This document shows positions 52,657 to 62,748 of a DNA stretch of 64,000 nucleotides, one piece after another; the stretch's first letter is position 1, and every line of letters begins with the position of its first letter. Source of the stretch: Chloroflexota bacterium. GTDB lineage: Bacteria; Chloroflexota; Anaerolineae; Aggregatilineales; Phototrophicaceae. Under the pieces are notes generated by a model. That model was given only the letters and a program-made list of their open reading frames with translations. It searched no databases and was not told where the DNA came from. The translations under genes were made by a program, and so were the position numbers. The stretch spans positions 1-64,000 of the forward strand of contig WTGO01000118.1 of NCBI GenBank assembly GCA_011523515.1. Direction: 5' to 3'.

Positions 52657-53215
52657 GCTCGCCTCCTCGTTCGGCGCGGCGTTCCCAGACCGGCGCGACT
52701 TCGCGCACCTTCTTGCCGCGCATCTCCGCCAGTTGCTCCGCGCTGCGCAATTGCTTGAGCGCGTCCAGCGTGGCCATGGTTACATTCAGCAGGTTGGCGC
52801 TGCCCTGGCTCTTGGTCAGGATATTCCTAACACCCACAACCTCGAGGACCGCGCGCACCCCGCCACCGGCGATAACACCCGTGCCGGGAGCGGCGGGCTT
52901 AAGCAACACACGGGCGCCGCCATGACGGCCGGTAACAGTGTAGGGAATGGTGTTGCCCGATAGCGATACGCCTTCGATATTCCGGCGCGCCCTCTCGGCG
53001 GCTTTACGAATGCTATCCGGTACAGCTCGGGCTTTGCCTATGCCGATGCCGACATTGCCCTTACCATCGCCGACAACTACGACCGTGCGAAAGGCAAAGC
53101 GCCGACCGCCCTTGATCACTTTGGCGACGCGGCGGATATCAACGACGCGCTCGTCAAACTCGTCGCGTTCGTCCTGATCCCTGCGCGAGTCTCGTCTTCT
53201 TCTGTTGTCAGCCAT
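52649..53215 (-). CDS. rpsE: 30S ribosomal protein S5
   Basis: 188 aa. [28 protein letters not shown] is the dsRNA-binding-like motif; [15 protein letters not shown] and the ribosomal decoding-site loop follow. The N-terminal ~20 residues are a charged extension ([14 protein letters not shown]). Confidence 0.97.
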   Translation of the reverse strand: MADNRRRRDSRRDQDERDEFDERVVDIRRVAKVIKGGRRFAFRTVVVVGDGKGNVGIGIGKARAVPDSIRKAAERARRNIEGVSLSGNTIPYTVTGRHGGARVLLKPAAPGTGVIAGGGVRAVLEVVGVRNILTKSQGSANLLNVTMATLDALKQLRSAEQLAEMRGKKVREVAPVWERRAERGGEHA

Positions 53216-53230
53216 CTATGACCTCCACGC

Positions 53231-53605
53231 CTATAGCACCAGGCCGGCTTCGCGAGCGCCTTGCGCCACGGCTGCCACGCGCCCGGTATACTTGAATCCA
53301 CCCCGATCGAATACGACCGTTTCGATGCCGGCCGCTTTCGCTCGTTCGGCGACCGTCTGTCCGACTATCTTCGCCGCCTCGACCTTGCTTTTATCCGCTA
53401 ATGCCGGCGCCAATTCCTTATCGATCGTCGAGCAGGCGACCAGCGTTCGCCCGGCCATATCGTCTATGACCTGGACAAACGTATTGGTGTTGCTGCGGAA
53501 GATGTTCATCCGCGGCCGCGCAGCCGAGCCCGAGACGTGCTTGCGCACGCGGCGATGCCGGCGCTTGCGGGCGACGTATTTCTTGCGACCAGTAATATCA
53601 GCCAT
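53231..53605 (-). CDS. rplR: 50S ribosomal protein L18
   Basis: 124 aa; binds 5S r[34 protein letters not shown] and [25 protein letters not shown] are diagnostic. 15 bp before rpsE. Confidence 0.96.
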   Translation of the reverse strand: MADITGRKKYVARKRRHRRVRKHVSGSAARPRMNIFRSNTNTFVQVIDDMAGRTLVACSTIDKELAPALADKSKVEAAKIVGQTVAERAKAAGIETVVFDRGGFKYTGRVAAVAQGAREAGLVL

Positions 53606-53675
53606 CTCTCAAATCCCTTGCTTCTGTGACCGCGCGACCGAGCTTGCGAATTCCGCTTTGCGCGCGATCAAGCGT

Positions 53676-54224
53676 CTATCGTTTGCCGGCCTTGCCAGCT
53701 TTGCGCCGGACGTATTCGCCCAGATAACGCACACCCTTGCCTTTGTAGGGCTCCGGCGGGCGCCAGCCGCGGATATCCGCCGCCACCTGGCCGACTACCT
53801 GCTTGTCAATTCCGTCCACGTGTATGATGGCGCCGCGCGACTCTTGCGGCACATCAAAGGTAATGTCCGGCGGCGGCTCGACAAGGACTTCGTGCGAGTG
53901 CCCCAGCCGCAACTGCAGATTCACCCCCTGCAAGGTCGCCTGATAGCCGACGCCCTGTATCTCCAGCGTCTTGCGGAACCCCGTCGAAACGCCTTCCACC
54001 ATATTCGCCAGCAGCGAGCGCGTCAAGCCGTGCAGCGCCTTGTGATGGCGCAAGTCGGACGGGCGATCGATCACAATCGAGCCGTTCTCCTGCCGAATAG
54101 CCATCTCAGGGTTGAAATCCTGCGTTAGTTCGCCTTTGGGACCGCTTATCACAACCGTATTGCGGTCGATCGTCGCCGTCACCTTATCCGGCAGCGGGAC
54201 AGGTTGCTTTCCTATTCGAGACAT
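53676..54224 (-). CDS. rplF: 50S ribosomal protein L6
   Basis: 182 aa. MSRIGKQPVPLPDKVTATI and C-terminal PEPYKGKGVRYLGEYVRRKAGKAGKR mark the two-domain L6. A 70-bp spacer follows before rplR. Confidence 0.97.
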   Translation of the reverse strand: MSRIGKQPVPLPDKVTATIDRNTVVISGPKGELTQDFNPEMAIRQENGSIVIDRPSDLRHHKALHGLTRSLLANMVEGVSTGFRKTLEIQGVGYQATLQGVNLQLRLGHSHEVLVEPPPDITFDVPQESRGAIIHVDGIDKQVVGQVAADIRGWRPPEPYKGKGVRYLGEYVRRKAGKAGKR

Positions 54225-54242
54225 ATCCCCTTACCCTTTTGG

Positions 54243-54656
54243 CTACCAGACGTAGCAGAGCACTTCGCCACCGACGCCGTCGCGCCGCGCCTGCTGCGCG
54301 GTCATGACGCCTTTGGGCGTGGTCACGATGGCGATGCCGGTGCCGCTGAGTACGATCGGCAATTCTTTGCGCTTGCGATATACGCGGCGTCCAGGCTTGC
54401 TGATGCGCTGCAGCTGTGTGATCACCGGCCGACGGTCGCGGCGGGTCCCGAAATACTTAAGCTGCAAGTTAATCAGGTTCACCGGAGATTCGTCGCCGAC
54501 GGTGAAATCTTCGATATAGCCCTCTTCCTTGAGAATGCGGGCGATCTCCAATTTGATGGTGGACTTGGGCACGATGACTTCCGGCTTGCCGCGGACGAGC
54601 GCATTGCGAATGCGCGTCAACATATCAGCAACTGGATCGTTCGTCACATTAGACAC
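54243..54656 (-). CDS. rpsH: 30S ribosomal protein S8
   Basis: 137 aa. VADMLTRIRNALVRGKPEV and the C-terminal GIAIVTTPKGVMTAQQARRDGVGGEVLCYVW are diagnostic. Start is GTG at 54656 with an AGGAGGCGG ribosome site. Confidence 0.96.
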   Translation of the reverse strand: MSNVTNDPVADMLTRIRNALVRGKPEVIVPKSTIKLEIARILKEEGYIEDFTVGDESPVNLINLQLKYFGTRRDRRPVITQLQRISKPGRRVYRKRKELPIVLSGTGIAIVTTPKGVMTAQQARRDGVGGEVLCYVW

Positions 54657-54668
54657 TGTTACCGCCTC

Positions 54669-54851
54669 CTACCAACTCGCCTTCACAACGCCGGGAATCT
54701 CGCCATTTAGCGCCATCTCGCGGAAGCAAATCCGGCACAGGCCAAAACGCCTGATGTAGGCGCGCGGACGCCCGCAGACCTTGCAACGATGGCGGACTCT
54801 CACCGCATACTTGCGCCGCTGTTCCCGGTATTGCATGCATTTCTTGGCCAT
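54669..54851 (-). CDS. rpsZ: 30S ribosomal protein S14, zinc-binding type
   Basis: 60 aa. The short type-Z form with zinc ligands in [20 protein letters not shown], ending [13 protein letters not shown] 54851 with AGAGAGG upstream. The Zn-type is the form used by many Gram-positives and Chloroflexota in the spc cluster. Confidence 0.95.
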   Translation of the reverse strand: MAKKCMQYREQRRKYAVRVRHRCKVCGRPRAYIRRFGLCRICFREMALNGEIPGVVKASW

Positions 54852-54861
54852 ATATTCCTCT

Positions 54862-55404
54862 CTAGTTTCCCTGGAAAGGCATACCGAGCAGCGACAGCAG
54901 TCGGCGTCCTTCCTCATCAGTTTTGGCGGTTGTGACAATGGTGATTTCCATGCCACGCACTTTGTCGATCTTGTCAAAGTCGATTTCCGGGAACACCAGC
55001 TGTTCCCGCAAGCCGACGGTGAAATTGCCGCGTCCATCTAGCTTGTTCGGAACGCCACGAAAATCGCGGATACGCGGCAAGGCGATATTGACCAAACGAT
55101 CATAAAGCGCCCACATCCGTTCTTTGCGCAAGGTCACCTTTGTGCCGATGGCGCGCCCTTCGCGCAGCTTGTACGTCGCGATGCTTTTCTTGGCGCGGGT
55201 GACAACCGGTTGCTGCCCGGTGATGGTCTTCAGGTCTTCGACCGCGCCATCCAGCGAGCGCGGCTCGTCAATCGCCTCGCCAACGCCGATATTCAGCGTG
55301 ATCTTGCTAATCGTCGGCACCTGCATCGGATTGACATAGCCAAACTCCTGCGTCAAAGTCGGCACGACTTCTTCCAGGTAGCGAGTGTACATGCGGTTTT
55401 CCAT
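54862..55404 (-). CDS. rplE: 50S ribosomal protein L5
   Basis: 180 aa; binds 5S r[39 protein letters not shown] and [12 protein letters not shown] are diagnostic. 10 bp before rpsZ. Confidence 0.97.
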   Translation of the reverse strand: MENRMYTRYLEEVVPTLTQEFGYVNPMQVPTISKITLNIGVGEAIDEPRSLDGAVEDLKTITGQQPVVTRAKKSIATYKLREGRAIGTKVTLRKERMWALYDRLVNIALPRIRDFRGVPNKLDGRGNFTVGLREQLVFPEIDFDKIDKVRGMEITIVTTAKTDEEGRRLLSLLGMPFQGN

Positions 55405-55420
55405 TTTTCACCTCGCTCCG

Positions 55421-55747
55421 CTACTCGATTATGCTGCCGCTTTTTTTGCTGTAGCGCACTTTGCGCCCGTCGTCGGTGAAGCGAAAGCCGACACGCGTCC
55501 GCTCATCGGTCTCCGGGCAGACCAGCATCACGTTGGAAAGGTGCAGCGGCGCTTCAAACTCGATGATCTGGGCCGGGATCTGCTGCCCGCCGGGGGCCGG
55601 ACGCGCTTTGCTGTGGCGCTTCATGATATTGACGCCATTGATGATGACGCGGTTTTTCTTGGTCAGGATACGCACGACTTCGCCGCGTTGACCCTTGTCT
55701 TTGCCGGCGATTACCTCGACCAAATCCCCTTGCTGAATTCGTTGCAT
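55421..55747 (-). CDS. rplX: 50S ribosomal protein L24
   Basis: 108 aa with an N-terminal KOW motif (GDLVEVIAGKDKGQRGEVVRIL). C-terminal GRKVRYSKKSGSIIE. GAGGAAA ribosome site. Confidence 0.96.
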   Translation of the reverse strand: MQRIQQGDLVEVIAGKDKGQRGEVVRILTKKNRVIINGVNIMKRHSKARPAPGGQQIPAQIIEFEAPLHLSNVMLVCPETDERTRVGFRFTDDGRKVRYSKKSGSIIE

Positions 55748-55761
55748 CTTAATTTCCTCGC

Positions 55762-56133
55762 TTATAAGGTCTCTGGCGCCAGCGAGACGATCTTCATAAA
55801 GCCCTTGTCGCGCAACTCACGCGCCACTGGCCCGAAGACGCGCGTGCCGCGAGGATTCTCCAAATCCTCAGCCAGAACCACGGCGGCGTTATCGTCAAAG
55901 CGGATAGTTGAGCCGTCGTTGCGTCCATATTCCTTATGCGTCCGGACGATGACCGCGCGCACCAACTCGCCCTTCTTGACGCCGCCGGTCGTGGATGCTG
56001 ACTTGACCGCGCCAACCACGATGTCGCCGACATAGCCGTATTTCACCTTTGAGCCACCTATAACTCGGATCACCAGTAACTCTTGCGCGCCGCTATTATC
56101 GGCGACTTTTACGCGTGATTCCGTCTGTATCAT
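55762..56133 (-). CDS. rplN: 50S ribosomal protein L14
   Basis: 123 aa, family length. [20 protein letters not shown] and the C-terminal [23 protein letters not shown] are diagnostic. Start ATG 56133 (GGAGAG 8 nt upstream) rather than the in-frame start at 56157. Confidence 0.97.
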   Translation of the reverse strand: MIQTESRVKVADNSGAQELLVIRVIGGSKVKYGYVGDIVVGAVKSASTTGGVKKGELVRAVIVRTHKEYGRNDGSTIRFDDNAAVVLAEDLENPRGTRVFGPVARELRDKGFMKIVSLAPETL

Positions 56134-56177
56134 CGTTAGCACTCTCCGTTCAAGCACGTGATGCCCGTGACCAGGCC

Positions 56178-56438
56178 CTAGTCTGCCAGGTCTTGCGCTG
56201 ATTCAAGCACGGTCTCGACCACCCAGCGTTTGCGTTTGCTTAGCGGGCGGCTCTGTACAATCTGCACCAATGCGCCGATGCCGGCGCCGGTTTCATCATG
56301 CGCCATGACCTTGCGCGTCGACGACACCACCTTGTGATAAACCGGGTGCATCTTGCGATTCTCGATGGCGACGACGACTGTCTTTTCCATCTTGTCGCTG
56401 ACAACTGTGCCCACCAGGCGCTTGCGGTTGTTAGGCAT
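56178..56438 (-). CDS. rpsQ: 30S ribosomal protein S17
   Basis: 86 aa. [21 protein letters not shown] is the S17 OB-fold signature; [20 protein letters not shown] closes it. Overlaps rpmC by 8 bp. Confidence 0.96.
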   Translation of the reverse strand: MPNNRKRLVGTVVSDKMEKTVVVAIENRKMHPVYHKVVSSTRKVMAHDETGAGIGALVQIVQSRPLSKRKRWVVETVLESAQDLAD

Positions 56439-56655
56439 CCTGCCCCCCTTGTGAAATCATCTCCGCCGCCAATTCGCGTTCGCGCAGGGCCGTCTTCAGC
56501 CGAGCGATGTCACGCCGGGTCTTGCGGAATAGCGTTGTATCCTTGAGCTCGCCGGTGTCTTTCTGCAGGCGATAGGTATACATCTCGACTTTGAGGTCTT
56601 CGATTTTGTCCAGCACTTCGTCGGTCGACATGGAACGTATTTCGTCGATATACAT
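56431..56655 (-). CDS. rpmC: 50S ribosomal protein L29
   Basis: 74 aa, two-helix hairpin. IRSMSTDEVLDKIEDLKVEMYTYRLQ and FRKTRRDIARLKTALRERE are typical. Starts one base inside the rplP stop region. Confidence 0.94.
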   Translation of the reverse strand: MYIDEIRSMSTDEVLDKIEDLKVEMYTYRLQKDTGELKDTTLFRKTRRDIARLKTALRERELAAEMISQGGQDA

Positions 56656-57089
56656 CAGCTAACCTCCCGGCCGGAAATGGGATCAAAGCGTTTGACGAAT
56701 TTCGTCTTGATGGGCAGCTTGTGCGAGGCAAGGCGCAGCGCTTCGCGCGCATCGCCTTCCGGCACGCCGCTCATCTCAAACAGAATGCGCCCGGGTTTCA
56801 CGACGCAGACCCATTTCTCAACCGAGCCCTTGCCCTTGCCCATGCGCGTCTCGGCGGCTTTCTGCGTCACCGGTTTGTCCGGGAAAATACGAATCCAGAC
56901 TTTACCGCGGCGGCGGATGTAACGGACCATCGCCCGCCGGCAGGCCTCAATTTGGCGGCTGGTGACCCAGCTGGGCTCCAGCGCCTGCAGGCCGTAATCG
57001 CCAAATTGCACGACCGCGCCACGCCGCGCTTTGCCGCGCATACGGCCGCGCATTTGCTTGTTGTACTTCCTTCGTTTCGGCATCAACAT
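56655..57089 (-). CDS. rplP: 50S ribosomal protein L16
   Basis: 144 aa. [21 protein letters not shown] start, [38 protein letters not shown] is diagnostic. GGAGGAG ribosome site before ATG 57089. Confidence 0.97.
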   Translation of the reverse strand: MLMPKRRKYNKQMRGRMRGKARRGAVVQFGDYGLQALEPSWVTSRQIEACRRAMVRYIRRRGKVWIRIFPDKPVTQKAAETRMGKGKGSVEKWVCVVKPGRILFEMSGVPEGDAREALRLASHKLPIKTKFVKRFDPISGREVS

Positions 57090-57116
57090 GCGGCTTGCTC
57101 CTCCAGCTTCAGCGAC

Positions 57117-57815
57117 CTAATTACGCCGACCGCGGCGACCTTCATTGGCGGTCGTTCGCTGCGCGCCGGTGCTAAAGGGGTCTTCGCCCGGCAAGATATC
57201 ACCCTTATAGATCCAGACTTTTACACCGATCTGACCAAATGTGGTCAGACCTTCCGCGAAGCCGTAGTCGATATCCGCCCGCAGCGTATTGCGCGGCACA
57301 CGGCCATCAAACATCCATTCGCGCCGCGCCATGTCGGAGCCGCCGAGGCGACCGCTGACTTCAATGCGAATGCCGCCGGCGCCCTGCCGCATGGCTTGCA
57401 TGATGGCGCGCTTCATGGCGCGGCTGTGGCCGATGCGGCGAACAAGCTGCGAGGCGACATTCTCGGCGACCAGGGTGGCGTCCAGGTCCGGCTTTTCGAT
57501 CTCGCTGACCTCGACCTTCACCTTTTTGCCGGTCATGTCTTGCAGGTTCTGCCGCAATTCCTTGACCGCTTCGCCCTTGCGACCGATGATCAGACCGGGC
57601 CGCACGGTATTTATCGTGATAATCACCAAATTCGGATGGCGCTCAATCTCAATACGCGAGACGCCGGCCCGCGCTGTCCTGGCCTTGAGGAATTTGCGAA
57701 TCTTGCGATCTTCCATCAAGAGGTTGACATAGCGCTCGCCCTCGGCATACCAACGGGCGTCCCATTCGCGAATCACTTTCAGGCGGAATCCCTTGGGGTG
57801 TACCTTACGACCCAT
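57117..57815 (-). CDS. rpsC: 30S ribosomal protein S3
   Basis: 232 aa. MGRKVHPKGFRLKVIREWDARWYA, KH-domain GLIIGRKGEAVKEL and C-terminal DYGFAEGLTTFGQIGVKVWIYKGD are diagnostic. The start overlaps rplV by 11 bp. Confidence 0.97.
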   Translation of the reverse strand: MGRKVHPKGFRLKVIREWDARWYAEGERYVNLLMEDRKIRKFLKARTARAGVSRIEIERHPNLVIITINTVRPGLIIGRKGEAVKELRQNLQDMTGKKVKVEVSEIEKPDLDATLVAENVASQLVRRIGHSRAMKRAIMQAMRQGAGGIRIEVSGRLGGSDMARREWMFDGRVPRNTLRADIDYGFAEGLTTFGQIGVKVWIYKGDILPGEDPFSTGAQRTTANEGRRGRRN

Positions 57816-58158
57816 TTTCTTCGTCCTCTCGCTCTGCCAGAATCACCCACAGGTGAGACGTGCGCTTCAAACGCGGTTTGAATCGCCCGCGAGCGCCCGC
57901 CTTGAAGCGTTTCAAGGTAGGGCCGTCGCCGGCGTAGATCTGGGAGACGTACAATTCTTCCCGGTTCAGGTCGAAATTATTTACCGCGTTGGCCATCGCC
58001 GAAGACAAGGTCTTGCTGACAAAGGCCGAGCCCTTCTGCGGCATAAAATCGAGTACGATCATCGCCTCTTCGGCGTCCATGCCGCGCACCTTGTCGCATA
58101 CCAGACGCAGCTTGCGGGGAGAAATCGGCAGATATCGGGATATAGCGCGAACTTCCAT
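57805..58158 (-). CDS. rplV: 50S ribosomal protein L22
   Basis: 117 aa. RYLPISPRKLRLVCDKVRGMD and the exit-tunnel hairpin region GPTLKRFKAGARGRFKPRLKRTSHL are diagnostic. GAGGCAGG ribosome site. Confidence 0.97.
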   Translation of the reverse strand: MEVRAISRYLPISPRKLRLVCDKVRGMDAEEAMIVLDFMPQKGSAFVSKTLSSAMANAVNNFDLNREELYVSQIYAGDGPTLKRFKAGARGRFKPRLKRTSHLWVILAEREDEENGS

Positions 58159-58170
58159 TTTTGCCTGCCT

Positions 58171-58440
58171 CTATCGTCTGCTATCCAAAATGTGACCGCG
58201 GAAGGTGCGCGTCGGCGCAAATTCTCCCAGCTTGTGCCCGACCATGTTCTCGGTGATGTAAATCGGCACGTGCCGGCGGCCGTCGTGCACGGCAATGGTG
58301 TGACCGACCATCTGCGGAAAGATGGTGCTGGCCCGGCTCCAGGTGCGGATCACGACTTTTTTGTTCTGCTGGTTGAGCCGTTCGACCTTTTCCAGCAGCT
58401 TGGGACTAATGTAGTAGCCCTTCTTCAATGAACGTGACAT
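58171..58440 (-). CDS. rpsS: 30S ribosomal protein S19
   Basis: 89 aa. [39 protein letters not shown] and [15 protein letters not shown] are diagnostic. Confidence 0.97.
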   Translation of the reverse strand: MSRSLKKGYYISPKLLEKVERLNQQNKKVVIRTWSRASTIFPQMVGHTIAVHDGRRHVPIYITENMVGHKLGEFAPTRTFRGHILDSRR

Positions 58441-58457
58441 ATTTGGAACTCCTGCAA

Positions 58458-59291
58458 TTAACGGCGTTTGCCGCGGCGCCGAATAATGAACTGGTTGGTG
58501 CGCTTGTTGCGCCGTGTCCGTACGCCAAGGGCTTTCTTGCCCCAGGGTGTCTTGGGCGCGGCCATGCCGATGCCGGCTTTGCCCTCGCCGCCGCCATGCG
58601 GATGGCTGGCGGGGTCCATAGCCGTACCGCGCACGGTCGGGCGCCAGCCCAGCCAGCGACGCCGGCCGGCCTTGCCCAGCTTGACATTTGAATGCTCGGC
58701 ATTGCCCACCTGGCCGATGGTGGCGCGGCAGGTCGATAGCACCATGCGCATCTCGCCACTGGGCAAACGCAATGTAATGTACTTGCCTTCAGACGCCAGA
58801 ATCTGCGCCGATGCGCCGGCGGAACGCGCCAGCTGCCCGCCCTTGCCCGGGCGCAATTCAATGTTGTGGACCACAGTGCCCAAAGGAATGTCTTTCAAGG
58901 CGCGGCTGTTGCCGGGTCGCAGCGTGCTCATAGCGCCGTTGCCAACCGTATCGCCGACCTGTACGCCCATGGGCGCGATGATGTAACTCTTGACGCCGTC
59001 TTCATATTGCAGCAGCGCGATGCGAGCCGAGCGATTGGGATCGTATTCGATGGCGATTACTTCGGCGCGGCAGTCTTCCTTATTGCGTTTGAAGTCGATA
59101 ATGCGGTAACGGCGTTTGTGCCCGCCACCGCGATGGCGCACCGTGATCCGCCCGCTATTGTTGCGGCCGCCCGTCTTGCGCAGAGCCCGCGTCAGAGAGC
59201 GCTCGGGCTTCTTCTTGGTGATCTCTTCGAATGTGTAACCGGTCATATCGCGGCGACCGGGCGAAGTCGGTTTATAAACTTTGATGGGCAT
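58458..59291 (-). CDS. rplB: 50S ribosomal protein L2
   Basis: 277 aa. [20 protein letters not shown] at the start, [20 protein letters not shown], and the peptidyl-transferase-proximal [18 protein letters not shown] with its conserved histidine. Start ATG 59291 (GGGGG upstream) rather than 59315. Confidence 0.97.
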   Translation of the reverse strand: MPIKVYKPTSPGRRDMTGYTFEEITKKKPERSLTRALRKTGGRNNSGRITVRHRGGGHKRRYRIIDFKRNKEDCRAEVIAIEYDPNRSARIALLQYEDGVKSYIIAPMGVQVGDTVGNGAMSTLRPGNSRALKDIPLGTVVHNIELRPGKGGQLARSAGASAQILASEGKYITLRLPSGEMRMVLSTCRATIGQVGNAEHSNVKLGKAGRRRWLGWRPTVRGTAMDPASHPHGGGEGKAGIGMAAPKTPWGKKALGVRTRRNKRTNQFIIRRRGKRR

Positions 59292-59304
59292 TATTAGCCA
59301 CCCC

Positions 59305-59607
59305 CTATACGTCAAAGAGCTCGATCGACACGCCTTCTTCCAGCGTGACGATGGCCTTCTTCCAGGCGCGGGACCGGATATACCAGTTGCGGCCGCGGCG
59401 ACCGCGCTTGGCGGGCATCAGCATCATATTGACTTTTACCACTTTTCCTTCCAGGTCGAAGATCTCTTCGACAGCTTCCTTGACCTGAATTTTGTTGGCG
59501 TTCCTGGCCACTTCGAAGACGTACTTGTTCTCCGCCTCAACCATTTCGGCCGTCTTTTCCGTGATTAGCGGACGGCGGATGACATCGTATAAATGCAGCT
59601 CTGCCAT
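59305..59607 (-). CDS. rplW: 50S ribosomal protein L23
   Basis: 100 aa. [26 protein letters not shown] is diagnostic; the tunnel-exit protein docks SRP and trigger factor. One base after rplD. Confidence 0.96.
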   Translation of the reverse strand: MAELHLYDVIRRPLITEKTAEMVEAENKYVFEVARNANKIQVKEAVEEIFDLEGKVVKVNMMLMPAKRGRRGRNWYIRSRAWKKAIVTLEEGVSIELFDV

Positions 59608-59608
59608 G

Positions 59609-60238
59609 CTATGCTCCCACCCTCCAGATGCTCGTGACGACTTCCAGCGCCTCCAAGGTCATAATCACCTTGTCGTATTTCAATAAGTCCCGCACGTTGA
59701 GATAATTGACCACCAGCGAATGCGCATTGGGCAGGTTGCTCACACTCTTGCGCGCAGATTTCTGCTCGGCGGTCAGCACGATCAGCGCCGACTGATCGCC
59801 CACCAGCGTCTCAACCAAGCTGCGCATCGCTTTGGTGTTCGGCGCATCAATGTCAAGGCTGTCCACCAGAACCAGCTGCTCATCACGCACCAGGGCGCTC
59901 AAGGTTGAGCGGATGGCGCCGCGGCGCATCTTCTTTGGCATCTTTTTGGTGTAGTCGCGGGGTTTGGGTCCGTGAGCCAGACCGCCGCCGACGAAGATTG
60001 GCGCGCTCTGGGCGCCGTGGCGCGCGCGCCCCGTGCCTTTCTGACGATACCATTTGGCGCCGGTGGCGCGGATTTCGCTGCGGGAGCGGGTATTATGCGA
60101 TCCTTGGCGGGCGTTGGCCATCTGCCGAACGAAGGCCTGATGCATCAAGCCGACATTGATCTTGGCTTCAAAAATATCGGGCGGCAACTCCACCTGCGAC
60201 ACTTCGCGCCCGGCGCTATTCATTACTGGAAACTGCAT
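59609..60238 (-). CDS. rplD: 50S ribosomal protein L4
   Basis: 209 aa. RQMANARQGSHNTRSRSEI and the extended loop KWYRQKGTGRARHGAQSAPIFVGGG that lines the exit tunnel are diagnostic. Confidence 0.97.
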   Translation of the reverse strand: MQFPVMNSAGREVSQVELPPDIFEAKINVGLMHQAFVRQMANARQGSHNTRSRSEIRATGAKWYRQKGTGRARHGAQSAPIFVGGGLAHGPKPRDYTKKMPKKMRRGAIRSTLSALVRDEQLVLVDSLDIDAPNTKAMRSLVETLVGDQSALIVLTAEQKSARKSVSNLPNAHSLVVNYLNVRDLLKYDKVIMTLEALEVVTSIWRVGA

Positions 60239-60259
60239 GAAATAATCTCCTGTCCTTGG

Positions 60260-60898
60260 CTAGGCGCGCTTCAGCGCGGGGCGGATCATGACGATGCTGC
60301 CCTTCGCGCCCGGCACCGAGCCTTTGACCGCCAGCAGATTCTTTTCGGCGTCGACAACGACCAGCGGCAGATTCTGCACGGTGACGCGGTCATTGCCCAT
60401 GCGCCCCGCCATCTTCTTGCCCTTAAGCGTGCGGCCGGGCGTGGCGCACATGCCGATAGATCCGGGCGAGCGCATACGGTCGGATTGGCCGTGAGTCTTG
60501 GGACCGCGGGCGAAACCGTGGCGCTTGATCGTGCCGGCGTGGCCGCGCCCCTTGCTGGTGCCAATGACATCAACAAACTCGCCTCGCTCGAAAATGTCGA
60601 CCTTGATCTCTTGACCTTCTTCGACCGCCAGATCGGCATTGTCCACCATGCGAAATTCGCGCAGATGGCGCAGCGCCGGCAAATCTGACTTTTGCAGATG
60701 ACCCAGTTGGCCCTTGGTCAGGCGCGTGGGTTTGGATTCCCCGTAGCCCAGTTGCACCGAGACGTAGCCGTCGCGTTCGCGGTTGCGGATCTGCGTGACG
60801 TAGCAGGGACCCGCTTGAATTACCGTGACCGGGACCACCGTGCCCCGGTCGTCGAAGACCTGGGTCATCCCTACTTTTTTGCCAATCATGCCCTTCAT
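60260..60898 (-). CDS. rplC: 50S ribosomal protein L3
   Basis: 212 aa. IGKKVGMTQVFDDRGTVVPVTVI, the loop with GRGHAGTIKRHGFARGPKTHGQSD near the peptidyl-transferase centre and PGRTLKGKKMAGRMG are diagnostic. A 166-bp spacer separates it from rpsJ, the longest within the S10 block. Confidence 0.97.
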   Translation of the reverse strand: MKGMIGKKVGMTQVFDDRGTVVPVTVIQAGPCYVTQIRNRERDGYVSVQLGYGESKPTRLTKGQLGHLQKSDLPALRHLREFRMVDNADLAVEEGQEIKVDIFERGEFVDVIGTSKGRGHAGTIKRHGFARGPKTHGQSDRMRSPGSIGMCATPGRTLKGKKMAGRMGNDRVTVQNLPLVVVDAEKNLLAVKGSVPGAKGSIVMIRPALKRA

Positions 60899-61064
60899 GA
60901 TTTAGCCTCCACTCGGATCAGCGCCGCGCATTCGCTTTGGCGTCCCATCCGGACCTCTCTCAGCCGCCCTAACGGACGGGCCATAGTTGTGCTGCGCCCG
61001 GGCCGGCAAGCTTGCGATGCCTGCGCCCGAAATGAAAGATCGGGACCATTGCGGGCCAGCCGGT

Positions 61065-61373
61065 TTAAATCTTGATCTCAATGTCGACGCCGGCGGGCAG
61101 GTTCAGCCGCATCAGCGTGTCGATCGTCTTGCTGTCCGGCTCAAGCACATCAATCAGCCGTTTGTGCGTCCGCACCTCGAAATGCTCTTGCGAGTCTTTG
61201 TCGATGAAGGGCGACCGCCGTACCGTAAAGCGCTCAATGCGCGTCGGCAGGGGCACTGGCCCGACCACGCGCGAGCCGGTGCGTTCCGCGGTGTCCACAA
61301 TTCTCTGCGCTGATTGATCCAGTACCCGGTGATCATAGGCCTTCAGCCGGATACGTATTTTGTTTTTTGCCAT
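61065..61373 (-). CDS. rpsJ: 30S ribosomal protein S10 / NusE
   Basis: 102 aa. [21 protein letters not shown] and [29 protein letters not shown] are diagnostic. First gene of the S10 block; also acts with NusB in antitermination. Confidence 0.97.
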   Translation of the reverse strand: MAKNKIRIRLKAYDHRVLDQSAQRIVDTAERTGSRVVGPVPLPTRIERFTVRRSPFIDKDSQEHFEVRTHKRLIDVLEPDSKTIDTLMRLNLPAGVDIEIKI

Positions 61374-61465
61374 TCCGCAACCTTTATCTGCTCAATCAGG
61401 GCGCCGACTTGCCTTCCTGAGCCAGGCGCGCGGCCCGGCCCAGGTCGTGTCGCTGCCGGACTGAA

Positions 61466-62665
61466 TTACTCAAGGATTTCGGTGATGCGGCCGGCGCCAA
61501 CCGTCAAGCCGCCTTCGCGAATGGCGAAGGAAGAACCGCGCTCCAAAGCGACCGGCGTGATCAATTCCACATCCAGGTTGACGTTATCGCCGGGCATAAC
61601 CATTTCCACGCCGTCGGGCAAGGCAATGGTGCCGGTCACATCCATGGTGCGGATGTAGAATTGCGGACGGTAGCCGGTGAAGAAGGCTTTGTGGCGCCCG
61701 CCCTCATCGCGGCGCAGGACGTAGACCTCGCATTTGAATTTCTTGTGCGGGGTGATCGAATTGACCTGGGCGATGACCATGCCGCGCTGGACTTCGTCAC
61801 GGCCGACGCCGCGCAGCAAAATGCCGGCGTTGTCACCCGCCTGCGCCTGATCCAATTCCTTGTTGAACATTTCGATACCAGTGACAACCGTCTTGGCGAT
61901 CTCGTCCCGCAAGCCGACAATGTCGACCTCGGTGCCCTTGAGCAGGGTTCCGCGCGCCACGCTGCCGGTGACTACCGTACCGCGGCCCTTGATGGAGAAG
62001 ACATCTTCAATCGCCATCATGAAGGGTTTGTCAACATCGCGGGTCGGGGTGGGGATCCACTCGTCAACGGCATCCATCAGCTCGACGATCGACTCGTATT
62101 CCGGCGCGCTGGGGTCGCTGCTGGCGCTTTCCTGCGCCGCCAGCGCCGAACCCTTGATGATGGGCGTGTCCGGATCAAAGTCGTAACCTTCCAGCAGCTC
62201 GGCCAGCTCCATCTCGACCAATTCGATCAATTCTTCGTCGTCCATCTGATCGGTCTTGTTGAGATAGACGACCATGGCCGGCACTTCCACCTGCTTGGCC
62301 AGCAAGACATGCTCGCGCGTCTGCGGCATGGGGCCGTCGGGCGCGCTGACGACCAGGATAGCGCCGTCCATCTGCGCCGCGCCGGTAATCATATTCTTGA
62401 TGTAGTCGCGGTGGCCCGGGCAGTCTACGTGCGCATAGTGGCGGTTGTCGGTCTCGTATTCGACGTGGCGAATGTTGATGGTGATGCCGCGGGCGCGTTC
62501 TTCCGGCGCATTGTCGATATCGCCGTATTCACGTTCCTGCGCTTGCCCTTTCAGCGCCAGCACCTTGGTAATGGCGGCCGTCAGGGTGGTCTTGCCGTGG
62601 TCGACGTGACCAATCGTCCCGATATTTACATGTGGTTTGCTACGCTCGAATTTCCCTTTAGACAT
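61466..62665 (-). CDS. tuf: Elongation factor Tu
   Basis: 399 aa. P-loop GHVDHGKT at ~19-26, switch I region with [19 protein letters not shown] (switch II), NKTD guanine-specificity motif (usual NKxD) and SAL (third base contact). Domain 2 and 3 signatures [13 protein letters not shown] and [13 protein letters not shown] YRPQFYIRT. Start ATG 62665 with AGAAGG. 83 bp after fusA. Confidence 0.98.
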   Translation of the reverse strand: MSKGKFERSKPHVNIGTIGHVDHGKTTLTAAITKVLALKGQAQEREYGDIDNAPEERARGITINIRHVEYETDNRHYAHVDCPGHRDYIKNMITGAAQMDGAILVVSAPDGPMPQTREHVLLAKQVEVPAMVVYLNKTDQMDDEELIELVEMELAELLEGYDFDPDTPIIKGSALAAQESASSDPSAPEYESIVELMDAVDEWIPTPTRDVDKPFMMAIEDVFSIKGRGTVVTGSVARGTLLKGTEVDIVGLRDEIAKTVVTGIEMFNKELDQAQAGDNAGILLRGVGRDEVQRGMVIAQVNSITPHKKFKCEVYVLRRDEGGRHKAFFTGYRPQFYIRTMDVTGTIALPDGVEMVMPGDNVNLDVELITPVALERGSSFAIREGGLTVGAGRITEILE

Positions 62666-62748
62666 CTGACAATCCTTCTTGTGAACCTAGCGATTTGAAT
62701 ATGGACAACCGGACGAAAATTGCGGGCCAGGCAAGCCGGGCCCTTGAC

